The notes below the pieces were generated by a model, which was not told the origin of the DNA, searched no databases, and saw only the letters and a list, made by a program, of their open reading frames with translations. DNA of 64,000 bases, taken from contig NC_061462.1 of assembly GCF_022581195.2 (NCBI RefSeq), positions 496,001 to 560,000 on the forward strand, in the 5' to 3' direction. This DNA is from Helicoverpa zea (Eukaryota > Arthropoda > Insecta > Lepidoptera > Noctuidae). The translations under genes and the position numbers were made by a program. Every line of letters starts with the position of its first letter. The stretch's first letter is position 1. Positions 44,396-55,329 of this stretch are shown piece after piece.

Positions 44396-47300
44396 GTGAG
44401 CGAAAAACGTCCACATAACCTTCTTACTGCATTTGTGTACCAGTTTTATTTGTTAAAAACTTAAAAAGTGTAGTACATTTTGTTACTGAGAGCTTGAACT
44501 TGTTTTGGTGTTCGCTTCATAATTTTTTCTGAAGTAAAATCTTATTCAATATTACATAACCAAAGAAGTTGGTGATAGATTTGAAATAAGCATGTTATCT
44601 TTGCACAGTGCTGTCAATTTGCAAGCTGAACTTGACTCTAAAAATAAGATTAGCATTTGAAGTGTTCATTCTCTATATAGTCACCAATCAATTCATCTAA
44701 TGTGTTTGTTTTAATTAATTTCTATAAACAAAATGTCATTGACAAAAACATATGATGAAGCTGTGGGAATAGAAAGAAAAAAAATGTTTTGAGTGTATCA
44801 ACCTGTTGTGCCTTTAAGTAATTGAATCCTACTGTGTAAATGAAATTCCACAAAATTAACAATTCTTTATGCTTTGACCATACACAATGAATGAAATACA
44901 TAGGTAGTGCACATAATAGGGTTGTTTCCAATTTTCGGAAATCTATTTAGATAGCTTCTAAATAATTTTAAGATCACCCTCTCTTTCATTTTTCGTCTCA
45001 AATCTTTTTATTTTTTATGTATTACATGTTTTTCTATTTTTCTTAAAATATTGCTCAGAAAACGCTAGATCACGTGACTGTGACGTCAACGTTCTCTGTT
45101 CATTCCTTTACATTTTAAAGCACATCTAACGAGAAAAAACTAACATACCAACTAATGGATTTCTTAATTTTAATAATGTATTTTCATAAAATAGCTACAA
45201 AAACTATAATATTTTATACATATAGATTATTCTTATACATTTGCACAAAAATAAAATACCTCAAATGTTTTGAGTTGTGTACGCGGAAAAATGAAATGGT
45301 GCAAAGAAACGTAAAGTTTGTGTTTATTTATATTGAGGTTATGTTTGTGTCCGCGTTCGAAAAGATTTGATGCTTTTTCAAAAAACTTAAATTAAATGAA
45401 TGTCTACAAGGTTTGTGTTGTGCGAGACTGTGGAAATACGACCATTAGTGCTCTAAATAAACTGTTCATCCACGTACCGCTGAATAAAAATCTTGGTTAT
45501 TGGCCAAGAATTGAGCGACCATAAAAGAGTCTACTCTTGGCAGATTGGAACTATCAGCTTTCATAAATCCTTTCTCCATAATTCTTTAGCAGTTGTATCA
45601 CTTCAATGCAATTAACACACAGAACTTCACAGAAGCAAATAAACAAAACATTAATTCTGAGGTTATTTCGATATATCTGTCACTGTCAAATACTTGTCAC
45701 TGTCAAATATAGAAAGGATGACGTCATCGGTCTCTTCTCGTCCTTTTTAATGGCGTGACGTCACAGGCTCAAAATTAAAATTTCATAAATTAATTAAAAA
45801 ATATATGGTCAGTTATAAATAATATAATATAGCTTATCGTGTTTCTAGTTTTGTGAACTTTCGTTGCATTTATTTAATTTTATCTGAATGAATACTAGGA
45901 AACAACCCTATTGTTTATGGTTGTTACCAACCTTTACTGACTTTTTTGCAGCATGTTATGCTTGCTACATTAAATATGAAATACCTACTTATTTTCAACT
46001 TCATTTAGTACATTATTCTCTGTAATAAGAACTGATATTCTAATTTGATACTATATTAAGCTTTTAAAAAGTTTGTTCGACTCCACATTCAATACCAAAA
46101 AAGGTTCAATATAATTTCAAATTAGCTGGTAACATTACAGGGGACTATGGAAGAAGTACGGAGACAAGAGAGTCATAGACACACCAATCACGGAAAGCGG
46201 TTTTACCGGTATTGCTGTTGGTGCTGCGTTCGCTGGACTCCGGCCAATCTGCGAGTTTATGACTTTCAACTTCTCTATGCAGGCTATTGATCAGGTAAGC
46301 TACACTTTTTTATAGCTTTAGCTGGTAATATTGTAATTATTTATTGAAATATCAATTTATTACAATTCAATCACAGTAATAACATTAATTTAGAAAACTG
46401 TTAATTTAATAAGTATCTGGTGGAATCTTTAAAAGCATATCAGTACCATCCAAGTTGCCGAGATGAAGATGTTGCGGTGGATGTGCAGAGTAATGAGGCT
46501 CGATAAGATCCGTAACGAGTACGTACGCGGTAGCCTTGGAGTACGCGATGTCGCCGACAAACTACAAGAAAAACGGCTGCGATGGTACGGACATGTTAAA
46601 AGGGGACCACCTGAGTACATCGGCAATGCGACACTCAATCTCGATATACCCGGTCAAAGGCGCAGAGGCAGGCCAAAACTGCGGTGGTTGAGTGTCGTAA
46701 AGAAAGATATGATAAGCTGCGAACTCGAAGAGGAAGATGTCCAGGATAGAGCGAAGTGGAAGAAGAAGATACGGAAAGCGGACCCCGTCACAAGACGGGA
46801 TAAACGCTAAGAAGAAGAAGATCTGGTGGAAGTGTCTCCCTATTGTGAAAAGTCCTAGTTTGTGGCAAATACATGTGCCTCTCTGAAGTTTACTCATTTA
46901 AGGCCTTGTGCTTGTGTAGTAGTATATTTTAGTGGAGTAGAGCTTAACACAAATGTAAAGAAACCAAAAATCTCAGATTTTATTTATTCTCTTATACATA
47001 TCAACATGCCAAGTACAAATCATACTAGGTAATTGCCAATAAGTGGACTGTAGCTACCAAGCGACTGCATTCCGTTGCTCTCGTTAATCATAACAATTGT
47101 GTTTAAATCACTTCAATTGTATGCATTCACAGTTCTCAAACATCCACATGTGAACTCATTCAACTTCCTTTCCAGCACAATGAAAATTTTTGTTAAAATC
47201 AAAATTATCTATGCTTCTATTATTATTTACTGAATAAGTATAATTGAGGTTTTTTTTTTGTTTTCAACCTAAAGGCTTCAAAACTGCTTAACCAATTTGA

Positions 47301-50300
47301 ATAAATCTTTCTCTATCGACAAACTACACTATTGCAGAATAAAATATTTTATCTTTTTTTTTGTATTTTTTGTATTAGCCTGTGTTGTCCCACTGCTGAG
47401 CAAAAGCCCTCCCCCATAGCCTTCCATCTGTCCCTATCGGTCACCATTTGTGACCAGTCCTTGTGGAAGTTGTCTAGGTCCAAAATATTTTATCTAGGTA
47501 CAGAAAAAAGTTTCCCCGGGATGCGGGTAGTACTGTGAGCAAGCAGATAGTCCTATATATTTACACTACTATATATATTTACTTTTAGAAAAGTAGTGTA
47601 ATATTTAAATACATTTTTGAATTGCCTTAAGTATTATCTTTATCACTTTATATTCATAGACATTTTACATATCATAAAAATCCAGTTTCAAACCAGTTTG
47701 ATACATTGACACGAGATTATTAGCTGATAAACACGCTCTCACCTTTATGTTTGGGTTACATTTTGACCGAATTAAATGACCATAATGTTTGTTTATTCTA
47801 TGAAAAAATGTGATAAGAAGTCCTTGATAACGACATAATTATTATGTCTCGTCTACCAACAATTTCGGAGATTCTCTGAGAGGAGAGTTTTTGCTGAATA
47901 TATTAAGTAGGAAATTAACCCATTACAGATCGTATAAATATAGTTTTTAAATAACTATTATTGCTAAAATGTTAATGTTTTATTTAATAAAACAGGCCTA
48001 TTAACGATAAACGCGAAGTAACGATTGCAGCTGTAATAAGATACGAACGTAAAGAAAAATCGTTTAGAACTGATAAGATAAAAGTCTGGGATTTCATGGT
48101 TAAATACTTACATAAATCTTGTAGACATCTGATGCACGATAACTGCTTATCATACTGAATGTCAAATCAAGTGCAAACGTTAATACTCGTACTAATTTTG
48201 TTATTTAATCTGTGTATTACTGATGTATATTATCAGAATAAGCACTTAGCCTAAGTAATTTGACGACCTCGATGGCGTAATGGTCATCATGCCGGACCGC
48301 CGAACCTGAGGTCCCGGGTTCGATTCCCGGTTCGGTCGACATTTGTGTGATGAGCATGCTTGTTGGCCGTGGTCTGGGTGTTATGATATGTATTTATAAA
48401 TATGTATATATGTAGCTATATGTAGTTTATCAGTTGTGTTAGCACCCATAACACAAGTTAATAAATAACTTACCATGGGGCTAACCGACCGTGTGTGAAA
48501 CAGGTGTCCCGACATTATTAATAGGGATATATTCACTAGCTTCCGCCGGAACTCACACAGATAAAAAGTGTCCTCCGTCAATAAAAGGACTGTCTAACAT
48601 TGAAATATTTGCCAAATCGGTCAAGTACTTCCTGAGTTAACGAGTTTAAGCTAATAAACAATCTCTTCTGCTTTATTATTTTAATAAATAATTTTACTTT
48701 TTTATGTCTTTGACACCATACCAAGCAACCAAAGATAATGCCTGTGCAAACGCATCTGTACAAACATCAAAATTATAATGCCAAATCTTCTTTATTGGAA
48801 TGACATTGGTTACCTATTTAATAGATATGAGAGTGGCAGATCTATCATAGTGGGTACTGTGGCCATATCTACAAATCTAATTTGCTTGTAATGTCACTCT
48901 TATTGTTATTTACTCCCCCTCTATACTTCTTTATGTGCTACCCCTACGTACTGCTCCTATATACTCTCTCTATTTCCTTATGTTTCTTTCCCTATATGTA
49001 CTCTCTTATGTATCCCCCTGTTCTCCCTCAACTGAATGTATTAATGTGAATTATCAGATGAATGTGCCATGTGCCCATCCTTTCATTTTGGCTGTCTCCG
49101 CTCTTGTACAACAGAATAAAAATACAACTGAACTTTTTCTCTCTCATCCTATTCTTTTTACTGAGAACACTAAACCTTCTTCCAGATAATAAACTCAGCG
49201 GCTAAAACGTTCTACATGTCCGCGGGCACAGTCCCCGTGCCGATCGTGTTCCGCGGCGCCAACGGAGCCGCGTCGGGCGTCGCTGCCCAGCACTCGCAGT
49301 GCTTCGGCGCCTGGTACAGCCACTGTCCAGGGTTGAAGGTCGTCATGCCCTGCACTTCGGAAGATGCTAAAGGTACACTTTCTTTACCACTATTGTTAAC
49401 CATCCTCATATTTCTATGATTGTATTTTTTTTTGTAATAAGCTGTGTCCCGCTCCCGTTTTTCATATTTTGTAAGTTGTATTTGTATTCAACTTAGTCGC
49501 TATGAAAATTATAAATTATCACTGATGATGTTCAATTGTGGAACTTGACTGATAAAATTTCGTAATTCTGATGTTATCTATACATATAATAAATCTGTAA
49601 AAAAACTGTGTCTGTACATTGAATATATTTAAAAAATAATAATTGGGTGGGGTTTAGAAACAGTAATGGAGCACAAATCCAAAAAAAAAATTCTGTCTGT
49701 ATGTCTGTATGTCTGTATGTCTGTATGTCTGTTTGTTTGTACACACTAATCTTCGGAACTACTGAACGGATTTCAATGATTTTTTCTTTGTTGTATCAGT
49801 ATTAAGCCTGGTCAACATATAGGCTATAATTTATCTTCGAAACTTGAAGACCTGATGCAGAACACCAACAGACCAACAAAACTATAAGAGATGCAAAAAT
49901 GGTGCCATGACAAAAATTGTTTCATATGATGAGCATTTTCAGCTGAGATAATAAATTTTAAGATCTGGAACACCTGATGTGGAACCCCAAGAGCCCAGCT
50001 TCTCTGTACCATATACAGGTATGACGTTTTAGCAAAAGTTGTTCAATTTGATAAGCACTTTCTATTGACTTATAAAAATTGAAGATGTAAAACACCTGAT
50101 GTGGAACGCCAGGAGCCCAGCTAGACTATAGCATATAGAGGTATGACGTTTTAGCAAAAGTGGTTCAACCTGATAAGCACTCTCTATTGACGTATATACA
50201 TCGAAGATCTGGAACACCTGATGTGGAACTTCAAGAGCAATACTACACTTGAAATGTATAGAAATGAATGTTATGAAATAGGTGGTATGGTGAATCAAAA

Positions 50301-53300
50301 AAAGGAATTAGTCCGTCTTTTAAGGTGTCTACACACCAAAGCCGCTGACGCCGGCGGCACAGCCCGGCGGCCCAACCCGCCGGCCGTATTTTGTACAATC
50401 ATGCCGCCGGCTTGCGCCCGCGCGGGCAAGCCGGCGGGGCAGCATGCCGATGCCGACGGCATCCCTCTCCACTCACTCAGTCAGTTGCCCGCCGGCTTTC
50501 ATAGAGTATTTGACAATTACTAGAACACCACATGCCGCGGCAGTCGTGCCGCCGGCAAAGTCGTTCGGCTTGGACATTCTGAAGCCGCCGGGTTAACCCG
50601 CCGGCACTAAGCCACCGGGCTGTACCGCCGGGTCAGCGGCTTTGGTGTGTAGACCCCTTTAGATAATCCTAAAATAATGGACACATATTTTTTCTTTTCT
50701 CCTTCTCACAAACAAATAATAACGAAGATATAACACGCTTGAATTTATTTTGTGTTAAGTCACTGCTTAGTACAAATTTTACATACCTAGACGTGGCGTC
50801 ACGAGCCCCCACTCTCCGAATTTGTTGCGTTATATCTCATTATTATTTTGTATGTCTCTTCCAGACCTCGGGACTACAGAGTTCCGAATTTTTGGGAGGC
50901 AAACGTGGGGCCGAAGCCACGCTGAAGCCCTTTTGAGACAACTTTAATGAAATGGTGAAACAAAACCGACGATTATTCCTTTATACACTATAGAAATGAA
51001 CCCAAGGACAATCCCCGGTGGACGTCGTTAAAAAAAAGACAATCCCCGGTTCTGTGCTATACCATTGCTAACTGTTGATGAAAACTACTTGGGCTATTGT
51101 GATGGGATGCTAATGAACTAGGAATGGGGAAACTACGGGAACTATGGCACGTGCCGATGACAATGTATTAGATACATGTAAAAATGGTGAAATGGTAAAA
51201 ATGGCAGGTGGAGACTCGCTAGCTCACTTACTGGGCCTCCGGAAATCAGTCACTGAATAGCAACAAGAGGGCAACAGGGACATGAGCGGCTGAAGTGTGA
51301 GGATACCTCGGCGGATTTTAAACGCAGATTACGCGCTCCCTGTGGGTCACTTACCACGAGGCACCTATCCTCCGAGCATTGCTACTAACCCTGCTCTAGC
51401 GACTCCACTCTGGACGGCCAAGCCAAGCCAGAGGCGTGAGACCTACCTAACCCCCGTTATGGTTCACTCCGACCGGCCGGAGATGGGGTTCAGTATACTC
51501 TCCCTGGAGAACTCAGTATATATAGCCCACCGGGGTCGCTACTCCCCGTCATCAGCCTCAGATGTCCTGCGGTGCTTATATCTCATTATTATTGTCGTTA
51601 TTATCTCAAGAGCCTTTGTCCCAAATATGTTAGAGTCGACTTCCAGTCACGATGCAACTGAGTACCAGTGTTTTACAAGGAGCGACTGCCTATCTGAGCT
51701 CCACAACCCAGTTACCCGCTCAACCCAATACCCCTTGGTAAAACTGGTCAGACTTACTGGCATCTGACTACCCATAACGACTGCCAAGAATGTTCAATGA
51801 CAGCCGGAACCTACAGTTTAACATCCCCTCCAAATAACGGTCATTGGTATCCAAAATATACGTAGAAAGTACATCCGAACTTAGAAAAGTTGCATTGGCA
51901 GGAATCAAAGACGTACGCTCATACTTGAGAGATTGGTTCTCTACCCACTAAACCACCACGACTTCCACTAAGTCATCACGACTTTGTCATCTTAGTAACA
52001 TTTAATGTTTTTTAACGTATTAATACGTGTAATATTTTTGCCACACACAACTTAAATGCGGACTAATTAGAATCACTACTTTTATCCGTATGGTCACGTC
52101 TTTTGCGGTTCAGTTCTCAGCGTTTTGTTTAGTCTGCTGTGCTTTTGCCATTGAAGTACAAAAATTAAATATATGGAACGTTTCTAATGGCTATGCGTAT
52201 TCCGTTGTTTTCAAGTCGACGGGCCCTTAAAATTCAATATCAGACGATTCAGATCTTTGATTTTGCTGACCCCGTAGTCGCTGGCATAAGGGATTTTATC
52301 CGCGTACGAAGTCGCGGGCAGAAGCTAGTTCTTAAATAAAACTAGCATCATTCGACTCTGCCTTAGTGGATGTCTAAAACAGAAAATATTAATTAAAATT
52401 CGGAAAAAACCTGCTATCAAGATTCAAAACCATATGTATTATGTTTCAGGTCTTCTGAAATCGGCGGTGAGAAGCAACGACCCAGTTGTAGTATTAGAAG
52501 ATGAAATTCTGTATGGTGTGCCATTCCCTATGTCTGACGAGGCACTCTCACCTGATTTCTTAGTTCCCATTGGTAAGTGTCAATAGTTGTACTTTTAAAC
52601 AATACTGTATCAAATACAAAGGCTTATCTTTCTGCAATACAATTTTGTGCCTATCTTAGGGCTAAACGCTCTCTGCGTGTAGCTTATTTGCAAAAACATC
52701 ATAGCAAAATTAATGGTATCAATGCAATAAAGGTTCGTTATTCAATCCCATCCGGAGCTTTAGAATGATACATACGGAAAAAACGAAGTCGAAATTGCTC
52801 GTAATATATTTATTTGATCAATAATTCAGGCGCCAATACCCTGTGGTAGTTTTTATTTACATCTATTTTTTGCTCTATTCCATCAAACTTAATTGCCTAT
52901 GAAGTCTGTAAAACAGCCAAAACCAAATATAACAGTAACAATGTTATTTTCCAGGCAAAGCGAAGATCGAGCGTGAAGGCAAGCACATCACGCTGGTCTG
53001 CGCCGGCCGCGCCACCGACACCGCGCTGCAGGCTGCCAAGGAACTCTCCGGAAACGCAGGTTAGTTTCACAAACAATCCTATTCATTATCCGCCTAGCCT
53101 TTTCGCAATTACATTAAGGTCGGCTTCCAGTCTAACCAGATACAACTGAGAACCAGTCTTTACATTGAGCGCCCGACCTCCACAAGCCAGCAACCCGAGC
53201 AACTCGATACCCCTTACTAAGTCTGGTTGCCAGACTTCTGACTACCCGTAATGACTGCCAATACCGTAATGACTACCCGTAATGACTACAAATAAATCGA

Positions 53301-55125
53301 GCCTTCCGAAACACGGAAGAACTCCTCATAATAAGTTTTGTGCCTAGAATTACATTGTAGACACCCATTGAATTTTACGACAACTGTACAAATGAAAACA
53401 AACCTCATTATAAGACATTGTTTTTTCTTTCCAGGTATCGAATGCGAAGTGATCAACCTGCGAACGATCAGGCCTCTGGACTTCGAAACCATCGCCCGCT
53501 CCGTCGCTAAGACGCATCATCTTATCACAGTGGAACAGGGCTGGCCTCAGTCAGGTAACACATATATATATTTGTTTTTATTGAAGCCTACGGTTTCGTA
53601 TCGCATCAAAAATTTTCGCCGTAAGACAATAAAAAGTACGTAGGTAACGTATATGGATGTTAATTGGTCTGAAAACCTTTAACAGAAAATACTGATACTC
53701 AACTGCGTCCAGTTAGACGGGAAGCCGACCCCAACATATTTGGGAAAAGGCTCGGGAGACGAGATGACTGTCTTTAACTGCATTCACTGTTGTATAAGAT
53801 GTTTCATGAATTGTATCCTGTTTCTTATAATATAAATCTAAAGAATGATTAATCGTCATACATATTCAGGAAAAGATCTATTTTTTTTTACAAATATATT
53901 ACTGGCTATACTCCAAAGAAAGTTTATCGACCTTAAAGCCACTCCCACATTTACAACTTTAAATTCTGTCGTCAATGCCACATCTATCGTCGGTATTTTG
54001 TTCCACGTTTTGGCACATTCTTAGTAACGTAGAAATACGATGTTTGTGCGTCCTCATGTCACACCCGTCTATTTCGAACATATTTTTATGAATTATTAGT
54101 TTTGCCTGCAGTTTTACTCAAATGAAAAGTAATTTAAATCTCTTGGTAAATGGGTTATCTAATAGGTCCTTATTTTCTTTAAAAGCGGGTTAGTAGATGC
54201 TTACTTAGGTTGTTGTGTTTAAGCAAATAAACAAACAAGTGGAGATGCTTTACCAAATGAATATACCTTTTTGTATGATTATTAGTATGATCTGAAGAAA
54301 CATTTCGCTATTGTGATTAAACTAATGAGTACAAAAGAAAAGTTTCTTTGGAAAAATGGTCTATGATTATGAGCACCATCACGTTTTCAAGTGTTGGTTA
54401 CTAATGACTCGTCACCTTATACATATGTTAAAGGATGTATTTTAACCCCTCCCCCTCCCCGCAGGCATCGGCGCGGAGATCTGTGCCCGCGTGATGGAGT
54501 CTGCGTCGTTCTTCGAGCTGGACGCGCCGGCGTGGCGCGTGACGGGCGCCGACGTGCCCATGCCCTACGCGCGCACGCTCGAGCAGCACGCGCTGCCGCA
54601 GGGCAAGGACGTCGTCGCCGCCGTCAGCGCCGTGCTCGGGAACAAGTCAGTATAGTACACTAGCATTCACTAAACATAGTAAAACTACAACTTTATGCCA
54701 TACTAGCCGTTTTCCCGCCGTTTCACCCGCGTCCCGTGAGAACTACTGCCCGTACTGGGACACAATATAGCCTATGGCACTCAGGAACATTGTACCTATC
54801 TATCAGTGAAAGAATTCTGAAAATCCAACCGACGGTTCCTAAGATTTACCCCCTACATACAAACTATGAATGGGCGTGACGTGTATATTTGAAAATGGAA
54901 ACCACCGTGCGTGAATCTACTAAACGCACCTACGCGCGTGGGTGCGCAACAAACCCGCACGATGATGCAGGATGCACTCCCGCAGGACCGCGCGTACGTG
55001 CGGCGACACGCAACATGCAGCGTGATGCGGGGCACTGTGAAGATCACCTAAAACAATTTGTGCTAAAAATGTATCATAATATTTTTTCGTTTTTTTCCAG
55101 GATCAGTCAAGTAAGCAGCCAGTGA
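44181..55125 (+). CDS. Pyruvate dehydrogenase E1 component subunit beta, mitochondrial (8 exons, 369 aa)
   Basis: The beta subunit of the alpha2-beta2 E1 heterotetramer carries out thiamine-diphosphate-dependent decarboxylation of pyruvate in the mitochondrial matrix and hands acetyl groups to E2. Residues 1 to about 30 are basic with no acidic residue (a targeting peptide with R17, R20, R21). The GEEVAQYDGAYK block (58-69) carries the cofactor-contacting Glu. GVAAQHSQCF holds the conserved His, and the transketolase C-terminal domain has TIRPLDFETI and VTGADVPMPYA. Exons: 44181-44395, 46141-46294, 49186-49372, 52450-52572, 52955-53059, 53435-53554, 54465-54645, 55101-55125. All phases join without a stop, and the length fits the family (about 360 aa). 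The last donor (GTCAGT) is weak; if it is not used, the protein ends NKSV with TAG at 54654. Several introns are filled with transposons. Confidence 0.96.
44915..45912. mobile_element. P-like transposon remnant in PDHB intron 1
   Basis: AATAGGGTTGTTTCC at the left is inverted exactly at the right (GGAAACAACCCTATT). Inside, near each end, are GTGACGTCA-type palindromes, and a THAP-domain start lies in the middle. An 8-bp duplication, expected for P elements, was not found. Assignment to the P group therefore rests on the THAP domain. Confidence 0.6.
45396..45524 (+). pseudogene. THAP-type zinc-finger fragment
   Basis: An ATG frame of 42 codons reads MNVYKVCVVRDCGNTTISAL and then LFIHVPLNKNLGYWPRIERP with a stop. 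C-V-V-x-D-C-x-N followed by F-I-H-V-P is the front half of a THAP DNA-binding domain, as found at the N-terminus of P-element transposases. The back half (second Cys, His and AVPTIF box) is absent, so the gene is broken. Confidence 0.65.
46141..46294 (+). CDS. PDHB exon 2
   Basis: Residues 72-123, with GLWKKYGDKRVIDTPITESG and FMTFNFSMQAIDQ. Acceptor ACATTACAG, donor GTAAGC, phase 0. Confidence 0.96.
46426..46820 (+). mobile_element. 5'-truncated RTE-like LINE in PDHB intron 2, 11-bp target-site duplication
   Basis: ATCTGGTGGAA is duplicated at 46415-46425 and 46821-46831. The insert ends with an AAGAAGAAG tail directly against the duplication, so borders and orientation are certain. Confidence 0.92.
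46463..46810 (+). pseudogene. C-terminal 115 codons of an RTE-like reverse transcriptase
   Basis: Contains MKMLRWMCRVMRLDKIRNEY, EKRLRWYGHVKRGPPEYIGN and GQRRRGRPKLRW, then AKWKKKIRKADP. This is the standard C-terminus of a group of insect RTE-like elements. The frame is intact to its stop but lacks endonuclease and catalytic domains. It is a different subfamily from the fragment at 41.3 kb. Confidence 0.85.
47355..47481 (-). mobile_element. Short RTE-like 3' fragment in PDHB intron 2, 14-bp target-site duplication
   Basis: AAAATATTTTATCT is duplicated at 47341-47354 and 47482-47495. Reversed, the insert reads DLDNFHKDWSQMVTDRDRWK and then AMGEGF before a frameshift, the same family as the 2.0-kb fragment. 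An A-rich tail abuts the left duplication. Confidence 0.88.
48262..48525 (+). mobile_element. Second tRNA-derived SINE family, in PDHB intron 2
   Basis: The head GACCTCGATGGCGTAATGGT carries an A-box-like stretch, and GGGTTCGATTCCCGG is a canonical B box. The body includes GTTAGCACCCATAACACAAG and CCATGGGGCTAACCGACCGT, an internally inverted pair (TTAGC and GCTAA blocks). It is a separate family from the 9.94-kb SINE. No certain target-site duplication. Confidence 0.8.
49186..49372 (+). CDS. PDHB exon 3
   Basis: Starts IINSAAKTFYMSAGTVPVPI and includes GVAAQHSQCFGAWYSHCPGL. Acceptor CTTCTTCCAG, donor GTACAC, phase 1. GC-rich compared with its introns. Confidence 0.96.
49690..49736 (+). repeat. 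Microsatellite (GTCTGTAT)n in PDHB intron 3
   Basis: About five units of TGTCTGTA follow each other before decaying into TGTTTGTTTGTAC. They sit at the edge of a degenerate LINE-like piece (CGGAACTACTGAACGGATTT). Confidence 0.85.
49838..50238. repeat. Tandem repeat, 122-bp unit, about 3.3 copies, in PDHB intron 3
   Basis: The anchor ACCTGATG starts at 49850, 49972, 50094 and 50216, exactly 122 bp apart each time. Units also share ATGACGTTTTAGCAAAAGT and GATAAGCACT. The first unit is the most diverged. Confidence 0.93.
50323..50658. mobile_element. GC-rich Harbinger-like MITE in PDHB intron 3, TTA duplication
   Basis: TTA stands at 50320-50322 and 50659-50661. The ends AGGTGTCTACACACCAAAGC and GCTTTGGTGTGTAGACCCCT are inverted repeats that continue into GCCGCTGAC. 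The interior is made of GCCGGCGG-type blocks on both strands, unlike the AT-rich intron. No coding. Confidence 0.82.
50848..51575. mobile_element. 728-bp insertion with 18-bp target-site duplication, nested in a SINE tail
   Basis: TTATATCTCATTATTATT is found at 50830-50847 and 51576-51593. The insert contains GTGAGGATACCTCGGCGGAT, GCGCTCCCTGTGGGTCACTT and GACCGGCCGGAGATGGGGTT. I believe this is a moth retroelement 3' region, but no coding motif or A tail proves it. The right duplication merges into the ATT-rich tail of the reversed SINE that follows, so it inserted into or beside that tail. Confidence 0.7.
51594..51985 (-). mobile_element. Full-length tRNA-derived SINE, reverse orientation, in PDHB intron 3
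   Basis: Read on the minus strand it starts with the tRNA-like head (GTGGTGGTTTAGTGGGTAGA, with a B box changed to GTCTTTGATTCC) and runs through the same body as the 9.94-kb copy to an ATT-rich tail. The weakened B box suggests age. Confidence 0.82.
52450..52572 (+). CDS. PDHB exon 4
   Basis: Encodes GLLKSAVRSNDPVVVLEDEI and LYGVPFPMSDEALSP. Acceptor TGTTTCAG, donor GTAAGT, phase 1. Confidence 0.96.
52955..53059 (+). CDS. PDHB exon 5
   Basis: Encodes KAKIEREGKHITLVCAGRAT and DTALQAAKELSG, the start of the C-terminal domain. Acceptor TTTTCCAG, donor GTTAGT, phase 1. Confidence 0.95.
53092..53345 (-). mobile_element. SINE fragment in PDHB intron 5
   Basis: Reverse copy of the body of the 9.94-kb SINE (AAGGTCGGCTTCCAGTCTAA, GCAACCCGAGCAACTCGATA). 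It has a local duplication in which CCGTAATGACTACC occurs more than once. Confidence 0.75.
53435..53554 (+). CDS. PDHB exon 6
   Basis: Encodes IECEVINLRTIRPLDFETIA and HHLITVEQGWPQS. Acceptor TCTTTCCAG, donor GTAACA, phase 1. Confidence 0.95.
53686..53765 (+). mobile_element. SINE 3' fragment in PDHB intron 6
   Basis: Contains ACTCAACTGCGTCCAGTTAG and GACGGGAAGCCGACCCCAAC with the AAAAGGCTCGGGAGACGA tail, the last 80 bp or so of the SINE family. Confidence 0.75.
54465..54645 (+). CDS. PDHB exon 7
   Basis: Encodes IGAEICARVMESASFFELDA and the VTGADVPMPYA block. Strongly GC-rich (third positions mostly G or C), unlike its introns. The proposed donor GTCAGT is weaker than the others. Confidence 0.93.
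54700..54850. repeat. Dispersed moth repeat end in PDHB intron 7
   Basis: GTTTCACCCGCGTCCCGTGA, AACTACTGCCCGTACTGGGA and ATATAGCCTATGGCACTC form a block seen again at 55,335-55,500. These are ends of very common lepidopteran repeats whose parent element I cannot name. Confidence 0.6.
55101..55125 (+). CDS. PDHB exon 8 (terminal, short)
   Basis: After TTTTTTCCAG only 25 coding nt remain, giving ISQVSSQ and TGA. A good polypyrimidine tract and the nearby AATAAA support it, but the extreme C-terminus is not conserved enough to prove it. Confidence 0.65.
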
Positions 55126-55245
55126 TAGGGAATCTCTAGAGAAAAGCCGCCGAACGGAAGGCGTTAAATTGAAATTGTAAATATTTTTATTTACTACGAT
55201 AATTATTAACTTTTTATTTATTAAGAATGGAAAAGAGAATTTGGT

Positions 55246-55251
55246 AATAAA
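55246..55251 (+). terminator. AATAAA polyadenylation signal of PDHB
   Basis: A canonical AATAAA lies 120 nt past the exon 8 stop, with T/G-rich sequence after it. Confidence 0.75.
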
Positions 55252-55329
55252 TGATGTTATTATTATTATTTGGTGTTTTGATTTTATTAAAACCTAAGCC
55301 ATTGCATAACGAGAAAGATCTGCATTTTA

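Noticed and set aside
48262..48340. tRNA-like sequence with a perfect B box
   Set aside because: The tRNA-like part is followed by a long SINE body that recurs in moth genomes; it is a SINE head, not a free tRNA gene.
49212..49409. 65-codon frame opposite PDHB exon 3
   Set aside because: Antisense shadow of a conserved GC-rich exon.
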